Below are positions 1-10,562 of a stretch of DNA of 64,000 bases, in pieces (within the stretch, counting starts at the first letter, position 1; every line of letters starts with the position of its first letter). A program made the position numbers and the translations under genes. The stretch is from Stutzerimonas stutzeri (lineage in GTDB: Bacteria > Pseudomonadota > Gammaproteobacteria > Pseudomonadales > Pseudomonadaceae), in the NCBI RefSeq assembly GCF_002909485.1, contig NZ_PPXG01000011.1, forward strand, positions 1 to 64,000, written 5' to 3'. The notes under the pieces were generated by a model. It was not told the origin of the DNA. It saw nothing but the letters and a program-made list of their open reading frames with translations, and made no database searches.

Positions 1-90
1 TCGAATCCGCCACCAGTGCAACCCTTTTATCTCGCTAACCTTTTGATTTGCAAGAGGTTTTGCTTAAGGACTGCGCCGGAAGTGGTGCGC

Positions 91-118
91 ATTATAGGGG
101 CCTGAAAACTACCGTCAA
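91..118 (-). promoter_or_regulatory. Strong sigma-70 promoter pointing out of the window, stable-RNA type
   Basis: On the minus strand TTGACG (118-113) and a perfect TATAAT (96-91) are separated by 16 bases. The bases after the -10 are GCGCACC, a GC-rich discriminator typical of rRNA and tRNA promoters under stringent control. It fires leftward just after the msrQ stop, so its target lies outside the window. A further TTGCAC at 21-16, preceded by AT-rich sequence, may be a second -35 whose -10 falls outside. From memory, P. aeruginosa has an rRNA operon next to msrPQ, which fits; the rRNA itself is not visible. Confidence 0.6.
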
Positions 119-127
119 CCGTTAATT

Positions 128-745
128 TCAGTTTTTCCCCAACTTACTTCTTCTGCTTCGAAGGGAGACCAGGGCCGCAGCCACTGACGGAACGCGCGCG
201 ATAAGCAGCACTGCAGCAATGCCTGCATATAGAAACCAGCGCGCGGAGTCGGCGCGGACCACCCAGAGCATATGTAGCAACACGACTATTACGATGACAT
301 ATACCAACCGATGCACTGTCTTCCAGCGCCTGCCAAGACGGCGCATGCTCCATCGGGAGGACGTCGTTGCCAGAACGGTCAACCCCAAAAAACCGAGACC
401 ACCGACAAGAATGTACGGCCGCTCCCGCAGCTCTTCGCCCAAACGAGCGATTTCGCCACCCAGCAGAAAGTACAGATAGCTAGTTATATGCAACAGCGCG
501 TAAGTGAAGCACCACAGCCCAAGTTGACGCCGTATGGCTAGCCAGCCACCCCACCCGGCCAGCCGCTGCAAGGGTGTCATGGATAGTGTCAGCAGCAGCA
601 GGACCAGCGCTCCCTGCCCGAGGTTATCGACCAGTACTTTTCCAGGGTCAGGACCGAGTGCGAATTGCCACGCCAGATACAACCAGTACAGCGGCACGCC
701 CGCGGCACAAGCGAATACCGTCAGCCGCCACAACGGGAAGCGCAT
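128..745 (-). CDS. msrQ: MsrQ, heme-binding membrane subunit of the MsrPQ methionine sulfoxide reductase
   Basis: This 205-residue protein is an inner-membrane b-type cytochrome of the ferric-reductase-like family that passes electrons from the quinone pool to periplasmic MsrP. The sequence shows about six hydrophobic segments. Family landmarks are RRQLGLW (72-78) followed by His86, and a WKTVHRL stretch with His145 and then His158, the probable heme ligands. Its ATG overlaps the msrP stop codon (ATGA), so the two are translationally coupled. Length is normal for the family (YedZ in E. coli). Confidence 0.93.
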   Translation of the reverse strand: MRFPLWRLTVFACAAGVPLYWLYLAWQFALGPDPGKVLVDNLGQGALVLLLLTLSMTPLQRLAGWGGWLAIRRQLGLWCFTYALLHITSYLYFLLGGEIARLGEELRERPYILVGGLGFLGLTVLATTSSRWSMRRLGRRWKTVHRLVYVIVIVVLLHMLWVVRADSARWFLYAGIAAVLLIARVPSVAAALVSLRSRRSKLGKN

Positions 746-1752
746 CAGTAATCCTTGTGGAGATCCATTGGGCTATATAGCCCGGCGACCTGCTCGGCGT
801 ACCCATTGAAAGGCTGGGTGTCTCGCAAGTTGGGGCTGAACAGGCTTCCGGGAAGCCTGCGCTCACGGGCCTGGGACCATCGGGGGTGGGACACTTTCGG
901 ATTCACGTTCGCATAGAACCCATATTCTTGCGGCGCCATCGACTGCCAGGTCGTCGCGGGTTGATCTCGAACGAAGCTGATGCGCACGATCGACTTGATG
1001 CTTTTGAACCCGTACTTCCACGGAACCACCAGCCGTAGGGGCGCACCGTTCTGGTTCGGCAAGGAGCGACCGTACATGCCCACAGCGAGTAAAGTCAGAG
1101 GATGCATGGCTTCGTCCATTCGCAGCCCTTCAACGTAGGGCCAATCAATCAGCGCGAACCCAGAACGGGTGCCTCGCATTTCTTCAGGGCGGTAGGCGGT
1201 TTCGAAGCGAACGAACTTGGCGGATGAATGCGGTTGGATCTTACGAACCAGATCAGCCAGGGGGAACCCCAGCCACGGAATGACCATCGACCACGCTTCT
1301 ACACAGCGAAGTCGATAGATGCGCTCCTCAAGCCGCCCTTCAGAGAAAAGGTCCTCAAGGGAGTAACGCCCAGGTCTGTCCACCTCGCCGTCGACCAGCA
1401 CCGTCCAAGGCTCCACTTTCAAAGCTGAAGCGTGCCGCGCAGGGTCCCCCTTATTGGGGCCGAACTCATAGAAATTGTTGTACTGAGTTGCATCGGTAAA
1501 AGGCGTTATAGCTTCGCCATCGGGGACGGCAGCCTGCCAACGGGTGTTAGCCAATTTGTCAGCGAACCACTTGGGCGCTGTCGCCGCGGTAACGCCAGGG
1601 TAGCGCTCGGACGCATTAACCAGAGACGGCATTGCGATGGCAACGCCGGAAAGCGCTGCCCCGCTAAGCACCTGCCGGCGACTCAAATAAGCCGGCTCGG
1701 GTGTTACTTCTGACTCACGGCACTCGCCGGAGGCGGGAATCCTGATAAGCAT
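745..1752 (-). CDS. msrP: MsrP, molybdopterin catalytic subunit of periplasmic methionine sulfoxide reductase
   Basis: MsrP (YedY family) reduces methionine sulfoxide in periplasmic proteins. The 335-residue protein carries a twin-arginine signal with SRRQVL at residues 24-29, followed by a hydrophobic stretch, so it is exported folded with its cofactor. YNNFYEFG (91-98) and Cys150 in YRLRCVEAW match the molybdopterin-binding region and the Mo-ligating cysteine. I start at 1752 because GGAG lies six bases upstream; an open frame continues to 1785 but adds only unconserved residues. It is the first gene of the msrP-msrQ pair. Confidence 0.93.
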   Translation of the reverse strand: MLIRIPASGECRESEVTPEPAYLSRRQVLSGAALSGVAIAMPSLVNASERYPGVTAATAPKWFADKLANTRWQAAVPDGEAITPFTDATQYNNFYEFGPNKGDPARHASALKVEPWTVLVDGEVDRPGRYSLEDLFSEGRLEERIYRLRCVEAWSMVIPWLGFPLADLVRKIQPHSSAKFVRFETAYRPEEMRGTRSGFALIDWPYVEGLRMDEAMHPLTLLAVGMYGRSLPNQNGAPLRLVVPWKYGFKSIKSIVRISFVRDQPATTWQSMAPQEYGFYANVNPKVSHPRWSQARERRLPGSLFSPNLRDTQPFNGYAEQVAGLYSPMDLHKDY

Positions 1753-1806
1753 GGGCAGCTCCGCGCATTGGCTCCAACGAAGCAATACGCGCAGCCAGAT
1801 TGAAAA

Positions 1807-2646
1807 TCAACCCTCGACGCGCTTACGACGGCGCAACTGCATCAAGTACTGCACGGGGCCGGAAACCGCATACGCCAGGAAGATCAACAGCAAAATACGC
1901 GGCGGATCACTGAACACTACGGCAAACACAAGCACCACCACCAGAATGGCTACGAAAGGAACACGCCCTTTCAGATCCAAGTCTTTGAAGCTGTAGTACT
2001 TGATATTGCTCACCATCAGCAAACCGGCAGCAGCGACCATCAGCGCAAACAGCATTACCAGCACCAGCGGTAAGTCGCCCCCGCGGATACCGACATCATC
2101 TAGCGCCCAAACAGCCCACACCCAGCCCGCCACCACACCCGCTGCGGCCGGACTAGCCAAGCCGATAAACCAGCGCTTGTCTACCTTGCCGATCTGCGTA
2201 TTGAAACGCGCCAGGCGCAGCGCAGCGCACGCGACATAGATGAAGGCAACGGTGAGGCCAACATTTCCCAATTCGGACAGTGCCCACTCGTAAGCCAGCA
2301 CCGCGGGCGCTAGACCAAACGCCACCATGTCAGACAGCGAGTCGTACTCGGCACCAAAAGCGCTCTGGGTATTGGTCAAGCGCGCCACACGTCCATCCAG
2401 GCCGTCGAGCACCATCGCGACAAACACGGTCGCCGCGGCCACATAGAAGTTGCCGTTGATAGCCGTGATGATCGAAAAGAACCCGGCGAAAAGATTGGCA
2501 GTGGTGAACAGGTTGGGCAGCAGATAGATGCCGCGATGCCGTACCTTGCGGCCGTCAGGCTCCTGGGTTTCCTCAACATGCTCATCGATCGGCAGAATGC
2601 TCTCTGGCTCGACTGGCTTGTTCGGATCTTCGGGTTGTCCACTCAT
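1807..2646 (-). CDS. pssA: CDP-diacylglycerol--serine O-phosphatidyltransferase
   Basis: The enzyme makes phosphatidylserine from CDP-diacylglycerol and serine, the committed step to phosphatidylethanolamine. The CDP-alcohol phosphatidyltransferase signature is complete at residues 81-106: DGLDGRVAR, then G98, D102 and D106. An acidic cytoplasmic N-terminus (about 45 residues) precedes six to eight hydrophobic segments. The start at 2646 (MSGQPEDPNK) has AAGGTG at good spacing; an ATG two codons upstream at 2652 lies too close to it. This is the membrane-embedded pssA of Pseudomonas, not the phospholipase-D-like E. coli enzyme. Confidence 0.92.
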   Translation of the reverse strand: MSGQPEDPNKPVEPESILPIDEHVEETQEPDGRKVRHRGIYLLPNLFTTANLFAGFFSIITAINGNFYVAAATVFVAMVLDGLDGRVARLTNTQSAFGAEYDSLSDMVAFGLAPAVLAYEWALSELGNVGLTVAFIYVACAALRLARFNTQIGKVDKRWFIGLASPAAAGVVAGWVWAVWALDDVGIRGGDLPLVLVMLFALMVAAAGLLMVSNIKYYSFKDLDLKGRVPFVAILVVVLVFAVVFSDPPRILLLIFLAYAVSGPVQYLMQLRRRKRVEG

Positions 2647-2751
2647 GCGCATTCACCTTCTACAACAGGTACGGATAGATTTCGACCAGATCAAGAGACC
2701 TGCGGTTCAGCCTGGCCAAACCCGCGATTTATACCAGAAGCCTGGCAGGCA

Positions 2752-2781
2752 AAACGAAAAAACGCGGCCGAAGCCGCGTTT
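2752..2781 (-). terminator. Rho-independent terminator of ilvC
   Basis: Read on the minus strand, an 8-bp stem AACGCGGC/GCCGCGTT with a TTCG loop is followed by a run of T. It lies 18 bases after the ilvC stop and closes the ilvIHC operon. Confidence 0.85.
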
Positions 2782-2798
2782 ATTGAGCAGTAGAACGA

Positions 2799-3818
<1,020 letters not shown>

Positions 3819-3893
3819 TTACCCCTGTTGCCGGCCTCGTGGGCCATTCGATAAAACGTTACTGACTGGCGAGACGACGTGTCCGACAGCCGA

Positions 3894-4385
3894 CTAGATA
3901 CTCAGTACCTTGTCACCGCGAGAGATCCCGGTGACGCCACTGCGCACAACTTCCAGGATCGAAGCGGTGCCAACGGCCTGAATGAAACTGTCCAGCTTGT
4001 CACTGGTTCCGGCCAGCTGAATCGTATATACGCTGGTGGTCACGTCGACGATCTGCCCGCGGAAGATGTCGGTGGTGCGCTTGACCTCGGCGCGCTGAGC
4101 TCCTGTGGCCTTGACCTTGATAAGCATCAGTTCACGCTCGATGTGAGCGCTCTCCGACAGGTCGACCAGCTTGACGACTTCAACCAGCTTGTTGAGGTTT
4201 TTGGTGATCTGCTCGATCACCTCCTCATGGCCTACCGTGGTCAGCGTCAGACGCGACAGCGTCGGGTCTTCAGTCGGCGCCACAGTGAGGCTTTCGATGT
4301 TGTAGTTGCGTTGCGAAAACAGGCCGACCACACGAGACAGTGCACCCGGTTCGTTTTCCATCAGCAGGGAGATGATGTGTCTCAT
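3894..4385 (-). CDS. ilvH: Acetolactate synthase small (regulatory) subunit
   Basis: This 163-residue ACT-domain protein binds the large subunit and gives valine feedback inhibition. The N-terminal ACT domain begins at once with RHIISLLMENEPGALSR, and a second half completes the family fold. I start at 4385 because the shorter form matches the family; an in-frame ATG at 4415 lies inside ilvI. The gap to ilvI is two bases, so coupling to the large subunit is expected. Confidence 0.94.
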   Translation of the reverse strand: MRHIISLLMENEPGALSRVVGLFSQRNYNIESLTVAPTEDPTLSRLTLTTVGHEEVIEQITKNLNKLVEVVKLVDLSESAHIERELMLIKVKATGAQRAEVKRTTDIFRGQIVDVTTSVYTIQLAGTSDKLDSFIQAVGTASILEVVRSGVTGISRGDKVLSI

Positions 4386-4387
4386 GA

Positions 4388-6112
4388 TCAGGTCCGCTCC
4401 GTCTTGCTCAGCCACATGTCGCGCATCGCACCGTCTTTGATCTGCATCGGGTAGACGTGCTCGGCGGTATCGACAGCGATATCCAGGAAGACCAGACGAT
4501 CCTTCATGGCGAATGCCTCTTCCATCATCGGCTTGAGGTCCTTGAGGTCGGTAATGCGCATTCCGACGTGACCATAAGCCTCGGCCAGCTTGACGAAGTC
4601 AGGCAGCGACTCCATGTAGGAGTGCGAGTAGCGACTGTTGTACACCATGTCCTGCCACTGGCGGACCATGCCCAACGCACCGTTGTTGAGGTTGATGATC
4701 TTCACTGGCAGGTCGTACTGCAGGCAGGTCGACAGCTCCTGAATGTTCATCTGGATACTGCCCTCGCCGGTAACGCAGGCGACATCGGCTTCGGGGAAGC
4801 TCAGCTTCACACCCATGGCTGCCGGCAAGCCGAAGCCCATGGTGCCGAGGCCGCCCGAGTTGAGCCAGCGGTTGGGCTTGTCGAACTTGTAGTACTGGCA
4901 GGCGAACATCTGATGCTGACCGACGTCCGAGGTTACATAGGCCTGACCCTTGGTCACTTCGCAGAGCACCTCGATAGCTGCCTGCGGCTTGATGATCGAA
5001 CCATCGCCCTCGTTATAGGGGAACAACCGGCCATTGCCGCGCCATTCGTCGATCTGCTTCCACCAACTGGCCACGGTCTCGGCATTCGGCACTTGGCCGA
5101 TTTCCTTGACGATGGCGACCATCTCGGTGAGCACGCTGTCGACCGGACCGACAATCGGGATGTCCGCCTTGATGGTCTTGGAGATAGATGCCGGATCGAT
5201 GTCGATGTGGATGATCTTGGCGCTTGGGCAGAACTTGGTCGCACCATTGATCACGCGGTCATCGAAGCGCGCACCGACAGCCAGGATCACATCGGAGTGG
5301 TGCATCGCCAGGTTGGCGGTGTAGCTGCCGTGCATGCCGAGCATGCCGACGAACTGGCGGTCGCTGCCCGGATAGCACCCTAGGCCCATCAAGGTGTTGG
5401 TCACCGGCAGGTTGAGCATCTTCGCCAGCTCGGTCAGTTGCTCCGAGGCCTTGCCCAGGACCACGCCGCCACCGGCGTAGATGATGGGCCGCTTGGCTCC
5501 CAGCAGCAACTCCGCCGCCTTGCGAATCTGGCCCGAATGCCCACGCACGGCCGGGCTGTACGAACGCAGCTTGGCCTTCTTCGGGTAGACGTACTCGTAT
5601 TTTTCGGCCGGGTTGGTCATATCCTTCGGGATATCGATGACAACCGGCCCTGGACGCCCGGACTCGGCGAGATAGAACGCCTTCTTCATCACTTCGGGGA
5701 TTTCCGAAGGATGTTTGATCATGAAGCTGTGCTTCACGATGGGCCGGGAGATGCCGATCATGTCGGTTTCCTGGAAGGCATCGGTGCCGACCATGGTGCT
5801 GGGCACCTGACCGGAGATGACCACCATCGGGATCGAGTCCATGAAGGCGGTGGCGATACCGGTGATGGCATTAGTCGCCCCTGGACCGGAGGTCACCAGC
5901 ACCACGCCAGCCTTGCCGGTCGCGCGCGCATAGCCATCGGCCATGTGAGTGGCGGCCTGCTCGTGGCGAACCAGGATGTGCTCGATGGACTTTTCTTTGA
6001 AAAGCGCATCGTAGATATGCAGAACGGCACCGCCTGGGTACCCGTAGATGTACTTAACGCCTTCGTCGCGCAGGAAGCGGACGACCATTTCAGCGCCGGA
6101 TAAGAGTTCCAC
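4388..6112 (-). CDS. ilvI: Acetolactate synthase large (catalytic) subunit
   Basis: The thiamine-diphosphate enzyme condenses two pyruvates, or pyruvate and 2-oxobutyrate, in branched-chain amino acid synthesis. Glu51 in RHEQAATH is the ThDP-activating residue, and the GEGS...NLNNG segment near 450-480 is the ThDP/Mg2+ motif. The start is a GTG at 6112: GAGGTGA stands about six bases upstream, and the resulting 574 residues are the length I know for Pseudomonas. The frame is open for 70 more codons to an ATG at 6322, but that extension has no family match and lies in the leader. Confidence 0.95.
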   Translation of the reverse strand: MELLSGAEMVVRFLRDEGVKYIYGYPGGAVLHIYDALFKEKSIEHILVRHEQAATHMADGYARATGKAGVVLVTSGPGATNAITGIATAFMDSIPMVVISGQVPSTMVGTDAFQETDMIGISRPIVKHSFMIKHPSEIPEVMKKAFYLAESGRPGPVVIDIPKDMTNPAEKYEYVYPKKAKLRSYSPAVRGHSGQIRKAAELLLGAKRPIIYAGGGVVLGKASEQLTELAKMLNLPVTNTLMGLGCYPGSDRQFVGMLGMHGSYTANLAMHHSDVILAVGARFDDRVINGATKFCPSAKIIHIDIDPASISKTIKADIPIVGPVDSVLTEMVAIVKEIGQVPNAETVASWWKQIDEWRGNGRLFPYNEGDGSIIKPQAAIEVLCEVTKGQAYVTSDVGQHQMFACQYYKFDKPNRWLNSGGLGTMGFGLPAAMGVKLSFPEADVACVTGEGSIQMNIQELSTCLQYDLPVKIINLNNGALGMVRQWQDMVYNSRYSHSYMESLPDFVKLAEAYGHVGMRITDLKDLKPMMEEAFAMKDRLVFLDIAVDTAEHVYPMQIKDGAMRDMWLSKTERT

Positions 6113-6382
6113 GTTGTTCACCTCTGAAACGCCAGATAGCGAATCCAAGTCGGAGCCGCCAGAAATAGGTTTACTGCTAGCAGGGCATGAGCGACGGTGG
6201 TCGCCGACTACGTCAGCCACTGACTGAGCCAGTATTGGAAGAGACCCTGGTGTCTCGGGCTCTCCACCCAGCGCGAGGTAACGCGTTGCGGGTGATGCAG
6301 GTCGGCGCGGGTAGCACCTCATGTCTGTCTAGACTGAGCCGGTATCGCTTGCGGCGAGGCGACTCAGGACAGCAAGCTTCGA
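6113..6382 (-). promoter_or_regulatory. Long untranslated leader of ilvIHC with a repeated element
   Basis: About 265 bases separate the proposed promoter from the ilvI GTG. The minus strand contains ATACCGGCTCAGTC (6345-6332) and ATACTGGCTCAGTC (6235-6222), a 13/14 direct repeat 110 bases apart, and a small dyad GAGAC-N6-GTCTC at 6256-6241. I see no leader peptide rich in Ile, Leu or Val codons. A structured or protein-bound leader is inference. Confidence 0.4.
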
Positions 6383-6411
6383 ATTGTTCGGATTCAGCAC
6401 CAGCAAGTCAA
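6383..6411 (-). promoter_or_regulatory. Candidate sigma-70 promoter for ilvIHC
   Basis: TTGACT (6411-6406) and AACAAT (6388-6383) are spaced by 17 bases on the minus strand. The -35 is strong and the -10 fair. Confidence 0.45.
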
Positions 6412-6519
6412 GCTTGCCGTTGTGTTTGAGCAACGTTGAGCTGTGACGGGGTGCAGAAGCAACGCTCTGGCTTTTGGGTATAGTGACCGCCGGTTTTCGA
6501 TTTAAACGAAGGTAAAAAC

Positions 6520-6957
6520 ATGCGATTCATGTTTCTTGCGGGCGGCTTGGTACTGGCGCTTTGCGGCAACGTCATGGCTGCCCAGGTGTACAAGTGGGTA
6601 GACGCCCAAGGGGTCACGCACTTCGGTGCGCAACCGCCGCAGGGCCAGCAAGTGGAAACCGTCAATACAGTAACGGCACCGGCGAAACCAGCCGCAAAGC
6701 CAGACAACGTCGCGCCGGATGAAGCCGATAGCGAGGCTGATCAAAGCAGCATTGACCGCAAAGTGAAGCAGCAGGTCGCCGCTCAGGAAGCTGAGCGCAA
6801 GCGTTACTGCGAAAGCATGCGCACGAACCTGGCCCAACTGCAGAACAATCCGCGCGTGCGCGTCGAGGACAATGGCGACACCCGGCGAATTAGCGAAGAA
6901 GAACGGCAGACGCGAATCGCTGAAACCCGCGATAAAATCGCGGAACACTGCAATTGA
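6520..6957 (+). CDS. DUF4124 domain-containing exported protein
   Basis: This 145-residue protein has a Sec signal peptide (residues 1-20, cleavage after NVMA) and then the DUF4124 core, AQVYKWVDAQGVTHFG, a short beta-rich domain common in Pseudomonas envelope proteins. The rest is polar and charged, with helical Lys/Glu/Gln-rich sequence. GAAGG sits seven bases before the ATG. The gene stands alone, diverging from ilvI. No activity can be assigned. Confidence 0.82.
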   Translation: MRFMFLAGGLVLALCGNVMAAQVYKWVDAQGVTHFGAQPPQGQQVETVNTVTAPAKPAAKPDNVAPDEADSEADQSSIDRKVKQQVAAQEAERKRYCESMRTNLAQLQNNPRVRVEDNGDTRRISEEERQTRIAETRDKIAEHCN

Positions 6958-6989
6958 TCAGACCACTGAGTGAAACGCGCTGCAGCGCC

Positions 6990-7325
6990 TCATAACTCCG
7001 AGGCGCCAGGCGCTTCGATCAGGTCGTCGAAGCCCCGCAACGCTTCCAGCAGGCTCCCGACTCGCGCGTCGCGATAGACCATCTCAGCCATCGCGCAGAT
7101 GCCGGACACCACCGGCAATGGATGATCCGCCTCTACGATGGCCTTCATCCGAGGCAGGAATATCCATTGCAGCCATTCTTCGAACCGTAGCGTATCTACG
7201 CAGAACGGCTCGACGCTGGCCAGAGCCTCCGCCGTCGGAGGCTCGACACGCCACAGCCCGAGCACCCGCAACTCACGCTCGATCAACAGCAGCTGCTGAG
7301 CGACCACAGGCAAGCGCTGATCCAT
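6990..7325 (-). CDS. yqcC: YqcC family protein (DUF446)
   Basis: A 111-residue, mostly helical cytoplasmic protein matching the YqcC family by layout: an N-terminal helix (VVAQQLLLIERELRVLGLW) and the conserved LRFEEWLQWIFLPRM block near residues 45-60. Function is unknown; in E. coli the homologue sits beside truC. Here its ATG overlaps the stop of the upstream lipoprotein gene by one base (TAATG), so the two are co-translated. Confidence 0.82.
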   Translation of the reverse strand: MDQRLPVVAQQLLLIERELRVLGLWRVEPPTAEALASVEPFCVDTLRFEEWLQWIFLPRMKAIVEADHPLPVVSGICAMAEMVYRDARVGSLLEALRGFDDLIEAPGASEL

Positions 7326-8041
7326 TACAGATTGACCTTGGCACGCTCGCGCGCCTGAGCGGCACCTGCGGTGTCACCCTGACGTTCACGTGCCTGAGCG
7401 ATCAGCTCCCACAGACTCGCCTGCAGGGCAGGCCGGTCACCGGCATAGCTCAGCGCACGCCGGGACAGCTGCTCGGCCTGAGTCGCATCGCCTTGGGCCA
7501 GACGGACCTGGGCCAAGCGATAAAGCACCTGGGGCTCGCGCGGAGCGATGCGCTGCGCGCGCTCAAGGCTGGAGGCAGCACCATTCAAATCGCCACCACC
7601 CTGCTGTTGCTGCGCAGTCGTCAGCAGCGCCAGCACGGGACCGTCGAGTTGTTCGTCGGCAGCTAGGCCACTACGGGACGAGGGAATGCCACTGGGCATG
7701 CTTGGTTGAGGCGCACTGGCCGGGGCCGAGATCGAAGGGGCGGGTTGCCACGTTGGCTGTGTCCCACCCGTGGTATCGATCGCCCCAGAGAACGGTGCGT
7801 CAGGCGCGGCAAATGTCTCAAGGGGCGCGGAACTACCCTGCGGCACCATCACGACCACGCCCGAATCCTCCTGTTGCTGGCGCGGCGCGGCGGTGGCTGG
7901 AGCCCGATAACCCTGACGGGCGGCAGTCTCCTCGGACACGGGAGCCCCTGCATCAACGACGGGAATCGAACGGCGATCCACGGTGGCACAACCCTGGATC
8001 AGAGCCACGACCGCAATAACAGTCATCCACTGCTTGTTCAC
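7325..8041 (-). CDS. TPR-containing lipoprotein
   Basis: I place the start at a GTG (8041) preceded by AAGAGG with about eight bases of spacing, giving 238 residues. The product opens with a lipoprotein signal whose lipobox LIQGC puts the lipidated cysteine at residue 18. A Pro/Ser/Ala-rich linker of about 120 residues follows, then tetratricopeptide-like helices in the last 100 (SSLERAQRIAPREPQVLYRLAQ and repeats). It sits just downstream of mrcB on the same strand, so an envelope or peptidoglycan role is plausible but unproven. A longer frame to 8152 overlaps mrcB and is unlikely. Confidence 0.78.
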   Translation of the reverse strand: MNKQWMTVIAVVALIQGCATVDRRSIPVVDAGAPVSEETAARQGYRAPATAAPRQQQEDSGVVVMVPQGSSAPLETFAAPDAPFSGAIDTTGGTQPTWQPAPSISAPASAPQPSMPSGIPSSRSGLAADEQLDGPVLALLTTAQQQQGGGDLNGAASSLERAQRIAPREPQVLYRLAQVRLAQGDATQAEQLSRRALSYAGDRPALQASLWELIAQARERQGDTAGAAQARERAKVNL

Positions 8042-8091
8042 TAATTCAGACCTCTTAAACCAAATAGCACGAGATGCACCGTGGGCCGCTG

Positions 8092-10404
8092 CTATTGCAG
8101 CCATCCACGCACCCAATCCATGACCGACTCCGCCGGAGCTTGAATACCACACCCTGGCCCCGGAGCCGGCTCGCTGCCGCGAATATAGGGCATCTGCACA
8201 GCATCAGGGCAGCGCTCATCCGTGCCCAGACCGCTTCGCGCATCTATCCAGGCATAAGCCACATTATCCGGCACCGGCATCTGCAGAGGCAGCGGATCAG
8301 CACGACGCATGAAATCACTCCACACCTGAAGCGCACCCGTTGCACCTGTCAGCGAGGTCTTGCCGTTATCATCGCGCCCCAGCCAGACCACCGCCAGCAG
8401 ATCCTGGCTGAACCCGGCGAACCAGCTGTCACGCGAGTCGTTAGTGGTGCCGGTCTTGCCGGCCAGATTGAGCGACCGCGGCAGGCGATTGTAGGCGGAT
8501 CGCCCGGTCCCCTCGCTCATGGCGCGCTGCATGGCGTACTGGGTCAGATAGATGGCGCCCGGATCGAAGCGCTGCTGTATCTGGAACGGGTACCGCTTGA
8601 GCGGTTCGCCGTCAGCTGTCAGCACACTGCGAATGCCACGCAATGGCGTGTTGAAGCCGCCGTTGGCTAATGTCTGATACATATCAGCCACCTCGATCGG
8701 GCGCAGCCCGCCAGCCCCGAGCAGCATCGATGGGTAAGCCGGCCACTTAGGCGAGGCGCCCAGCCGCTCGAGTGTCTTCAGCACATTGGGCACGCCGAGA
8801 TCGAGCCCGAGCCGCGCGGTAGACAGGTTGTAGGAGTTGGCGAGAGCTTGATACAGGTAGACCGTGCCGTAAGCCTGACGGCCATAGTTCTGTGGCTTCC
8901 ATATCTGCCCGTCCGCACCCTTGACCGAAAAGGGCTCATCTTCGAGCAGACTGGTCAGCGTGTACTGGCTGGGCTTCTCAAGCGCGGCTAGGTAGATGGC
9001 AGGTTTGATCAGCGAGCCGATCGGCCGCGACGCGTCCAATGCCCGGTTGAAGCCGGCGTATCCAGGCTGGCGACCGCCCAGCATCGCCTGGATCTCCCCG
9101 GTTTCAGGGTTGGTCACGATCATCGCGCCTTCAACGCCCTCGGTGCTCTTGCCGAGGCGCTTGAGCGTTTCGCTCATGGCCTGCTCGGCCTTCAGTTGCA
9201 GGATCGGATCGAAACTGGTGAAGACTCGCAGCCCCTCTTCGGTGAGGTCCTCATCTCGATAATCCTCGCGCAGCTGGCGTTTGACGAGGTCGAGGAACGC
9301 CGGATACGAGCTGTCCGCCATGCTGCCACGCTGGGTTACGCCCAAAGGTGCCTGCTTGGCCTTGGCTAAGACCTCAGCGCTCACCACCTGCTGTTCAGCC
9401 AGCAGATCGAGAACCAGATTGCGTCGCTCTAACGCCCGCTCGGGGTTGCGGCGAGGATTGTAGTAAGTCGGGCCTTTCACCATGCCGACCAGCAGCGCCA
9501 CTTGCGGCAGCTTCAGCTCGGCCAACGGTTGCCCGAAGAAGTACTGACTTGCCAGACCGAAGCCATGCACCGCACGTCGCCCATCCTGACCGAGGAACAC
9601 TTCATTCAGATAGGCCTCGAGGATTTCCTCTTTGCCATAGTGCAACTCCAGCAGCACCGCCATCATCGCCTCGGTGGCCTTGCGATTGAGGCTACGCTCG
9701 TTGGTCAGGTAAAAGTTCTTCACCAGCTGCTGAGTGAGGGTGCTGCCACCCTGCCGGACCTGGCCTGCAGTCAGGTTGACCCAGACCGCACGAGCGATGG
9801 ACTTGGGCGACACGCCGAAGTGATTGAAGAACTCCCGATCCTCCACCGCGACCAGCGTCTCGATCAGATACGGCGGCACCTGATCGAGCTTGATCAGGAT
9901 CCGGTCCTCGTTATGCGCAGGGTACAACCCACCAATCAGCACCGGCTCGAGACGAGCAACCGGTGTGGTACTGCCGTTGCCAGCAGTCAGGCCGGCGACG
10001 AAGTCGCCCGAGAAGCGCACCCGCAGCCGTTGTGACTGCTCGGCGCCCTCATAGAACTGAAAGCCACGGGTATGCAATTCGATGTCGTTGCCCGCAACGG
10101 AAGCGCCTCCAGGGCCGCTGACTGCTTTTTCGCGGCGATAGCCCAGCGCGTCCAGTTCTGCCAGGAAGTCGTTCTTGTCCAGTTTCTGTCCTACGAACAA
10201 CTCAAGCGGCCGCGCATAGACCTTGGCCGGAATCGTCCAGCGCTTGCCGGAGAATTTCTCCTGCACCACGGCATCGAGATAAATAGCGAAACCGGCCAGG
10301 ATCACCAGGCCGACAATGGACAATTTGACCGCCCAGCCCAACCAGGGGCGAGCGCCTGCAGAGCGGCGCTTGGAGCGTGTACGAGAGGAGCGAGGTTTAG
10401 TCAT
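8092..10404 (-). CDS. mrcB: Penicillin-binding protein 1B, bifunctional peptidoglycan synthase
   Basis: Class A PBP of 770 residues that polymerises glycan strands and cross-links peptides in the periplasm. A basic cytoplasmic tail (1-22) and one membrane anchor (about 26-44) precede a UB2H-like region. The GT51 domain contains EDREFF (188-193, catalytic Glu188) and QGGSTLTQQLVKN (218-230). The transpeptidase has the three active-site motifs: SLIK (Ser464, Lys467), SYN (524-526) and KTGT (650-653). All catalytic residues are present. The next gene on the strand is the TPR lipoprotein. Confidence 0.96.
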   Translation of the reverse strand: MTKPRSSRTRSKRRSAGARPWLGWAVKLSIVGLVILAGFAIYLDAVVQEKFSGKRWTIPAKVYARPLELFVGQKLDKNDFLAELDALGYRREKAVSGPGGASVAGNDIELHTRGFQFYEGAEQSQRLRVRFSGDFVAGLTAGNGSTTPVARLEPVLIGGLYPAHNEDRILIKLDQVPPYLIETLVAVEDREFFNHFGVSPKSIARAVWVNLTAGQVRQGGSTLTQQLVKNFYLTNERSLNRKATEAMMAVLLELHYGKEEILEAYLNEVFLGQDGRRAVHGFGLASQYFFGQPLAELKLPQVALLVGMVKGPTYYNPRRNPERALERRNLVLDLLAEQQVVSAEVLAKAKQAPLGVTQRGSMADSSYPAFLDLVKRQLREDYRDEDLTEEGLRVFTSFDPILQLKAEQAMSETLKRLGKSTEGVEGAMIVTNPETGEIQAMLGGRQPGYAGFNRALDASRPIGSLIKPAIYLAALEKPSQYTLTSLLEDEPFSVKGADGQIWKPQNYGRQAYGTVYLYQALANSYNLSTARLGLDLGVPNVLKTLERLGASPKWPAYPSMLLGAGGLRPIEVADMYQTLANGGFNTPLRGIRSVLTADGEPLKRYPFQIQQRFDPGAIYLTQYAMQRAMSEGTGRSAYNRLPRSLNLAGKTGTTNDSRDSWFAGFSQDLLAVVWLGRDDNGKTSLTGATGALQVWSDFMRRADPLPLQMPVPDNVAYAWIDARSGLGTDERCPDAVQMPYIRGSEPAPGPGCGIQAPAESVMDWVRGWLQ

Positions 10405-10562
10405 GGCGGCGCATTATACGCACTTTGCCGCGGCGGACCGACGGCCTCTCAGCAGTTTGCAGTGCAACGCTCAGCGGCCATAATGCCAGCGACTTTTCGA
10501 CTGTGTGAACTGCTTTGCAGTGGACTCGCACGCCCGTTCAAGAACTTCAACAAGGAATGACC

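Noticed and set aside
1..25. TTCGAATC-like T-loop followed by CCACCA, suggesting a tRNA 3' end
   Set aside because: The bases after it do not give a seven-base acceptor strand and CCA in register; a promoter -35 on the other strand explains the stretch better.
6113..6322. 70-codon N-terminal extension of IlvI from an ATG at 6322
   Set aside because: The GTG at 6112 has a better ribosome site and yields the family length; the extension lies downstream of the promoter in the leader and lacks conserved residues.
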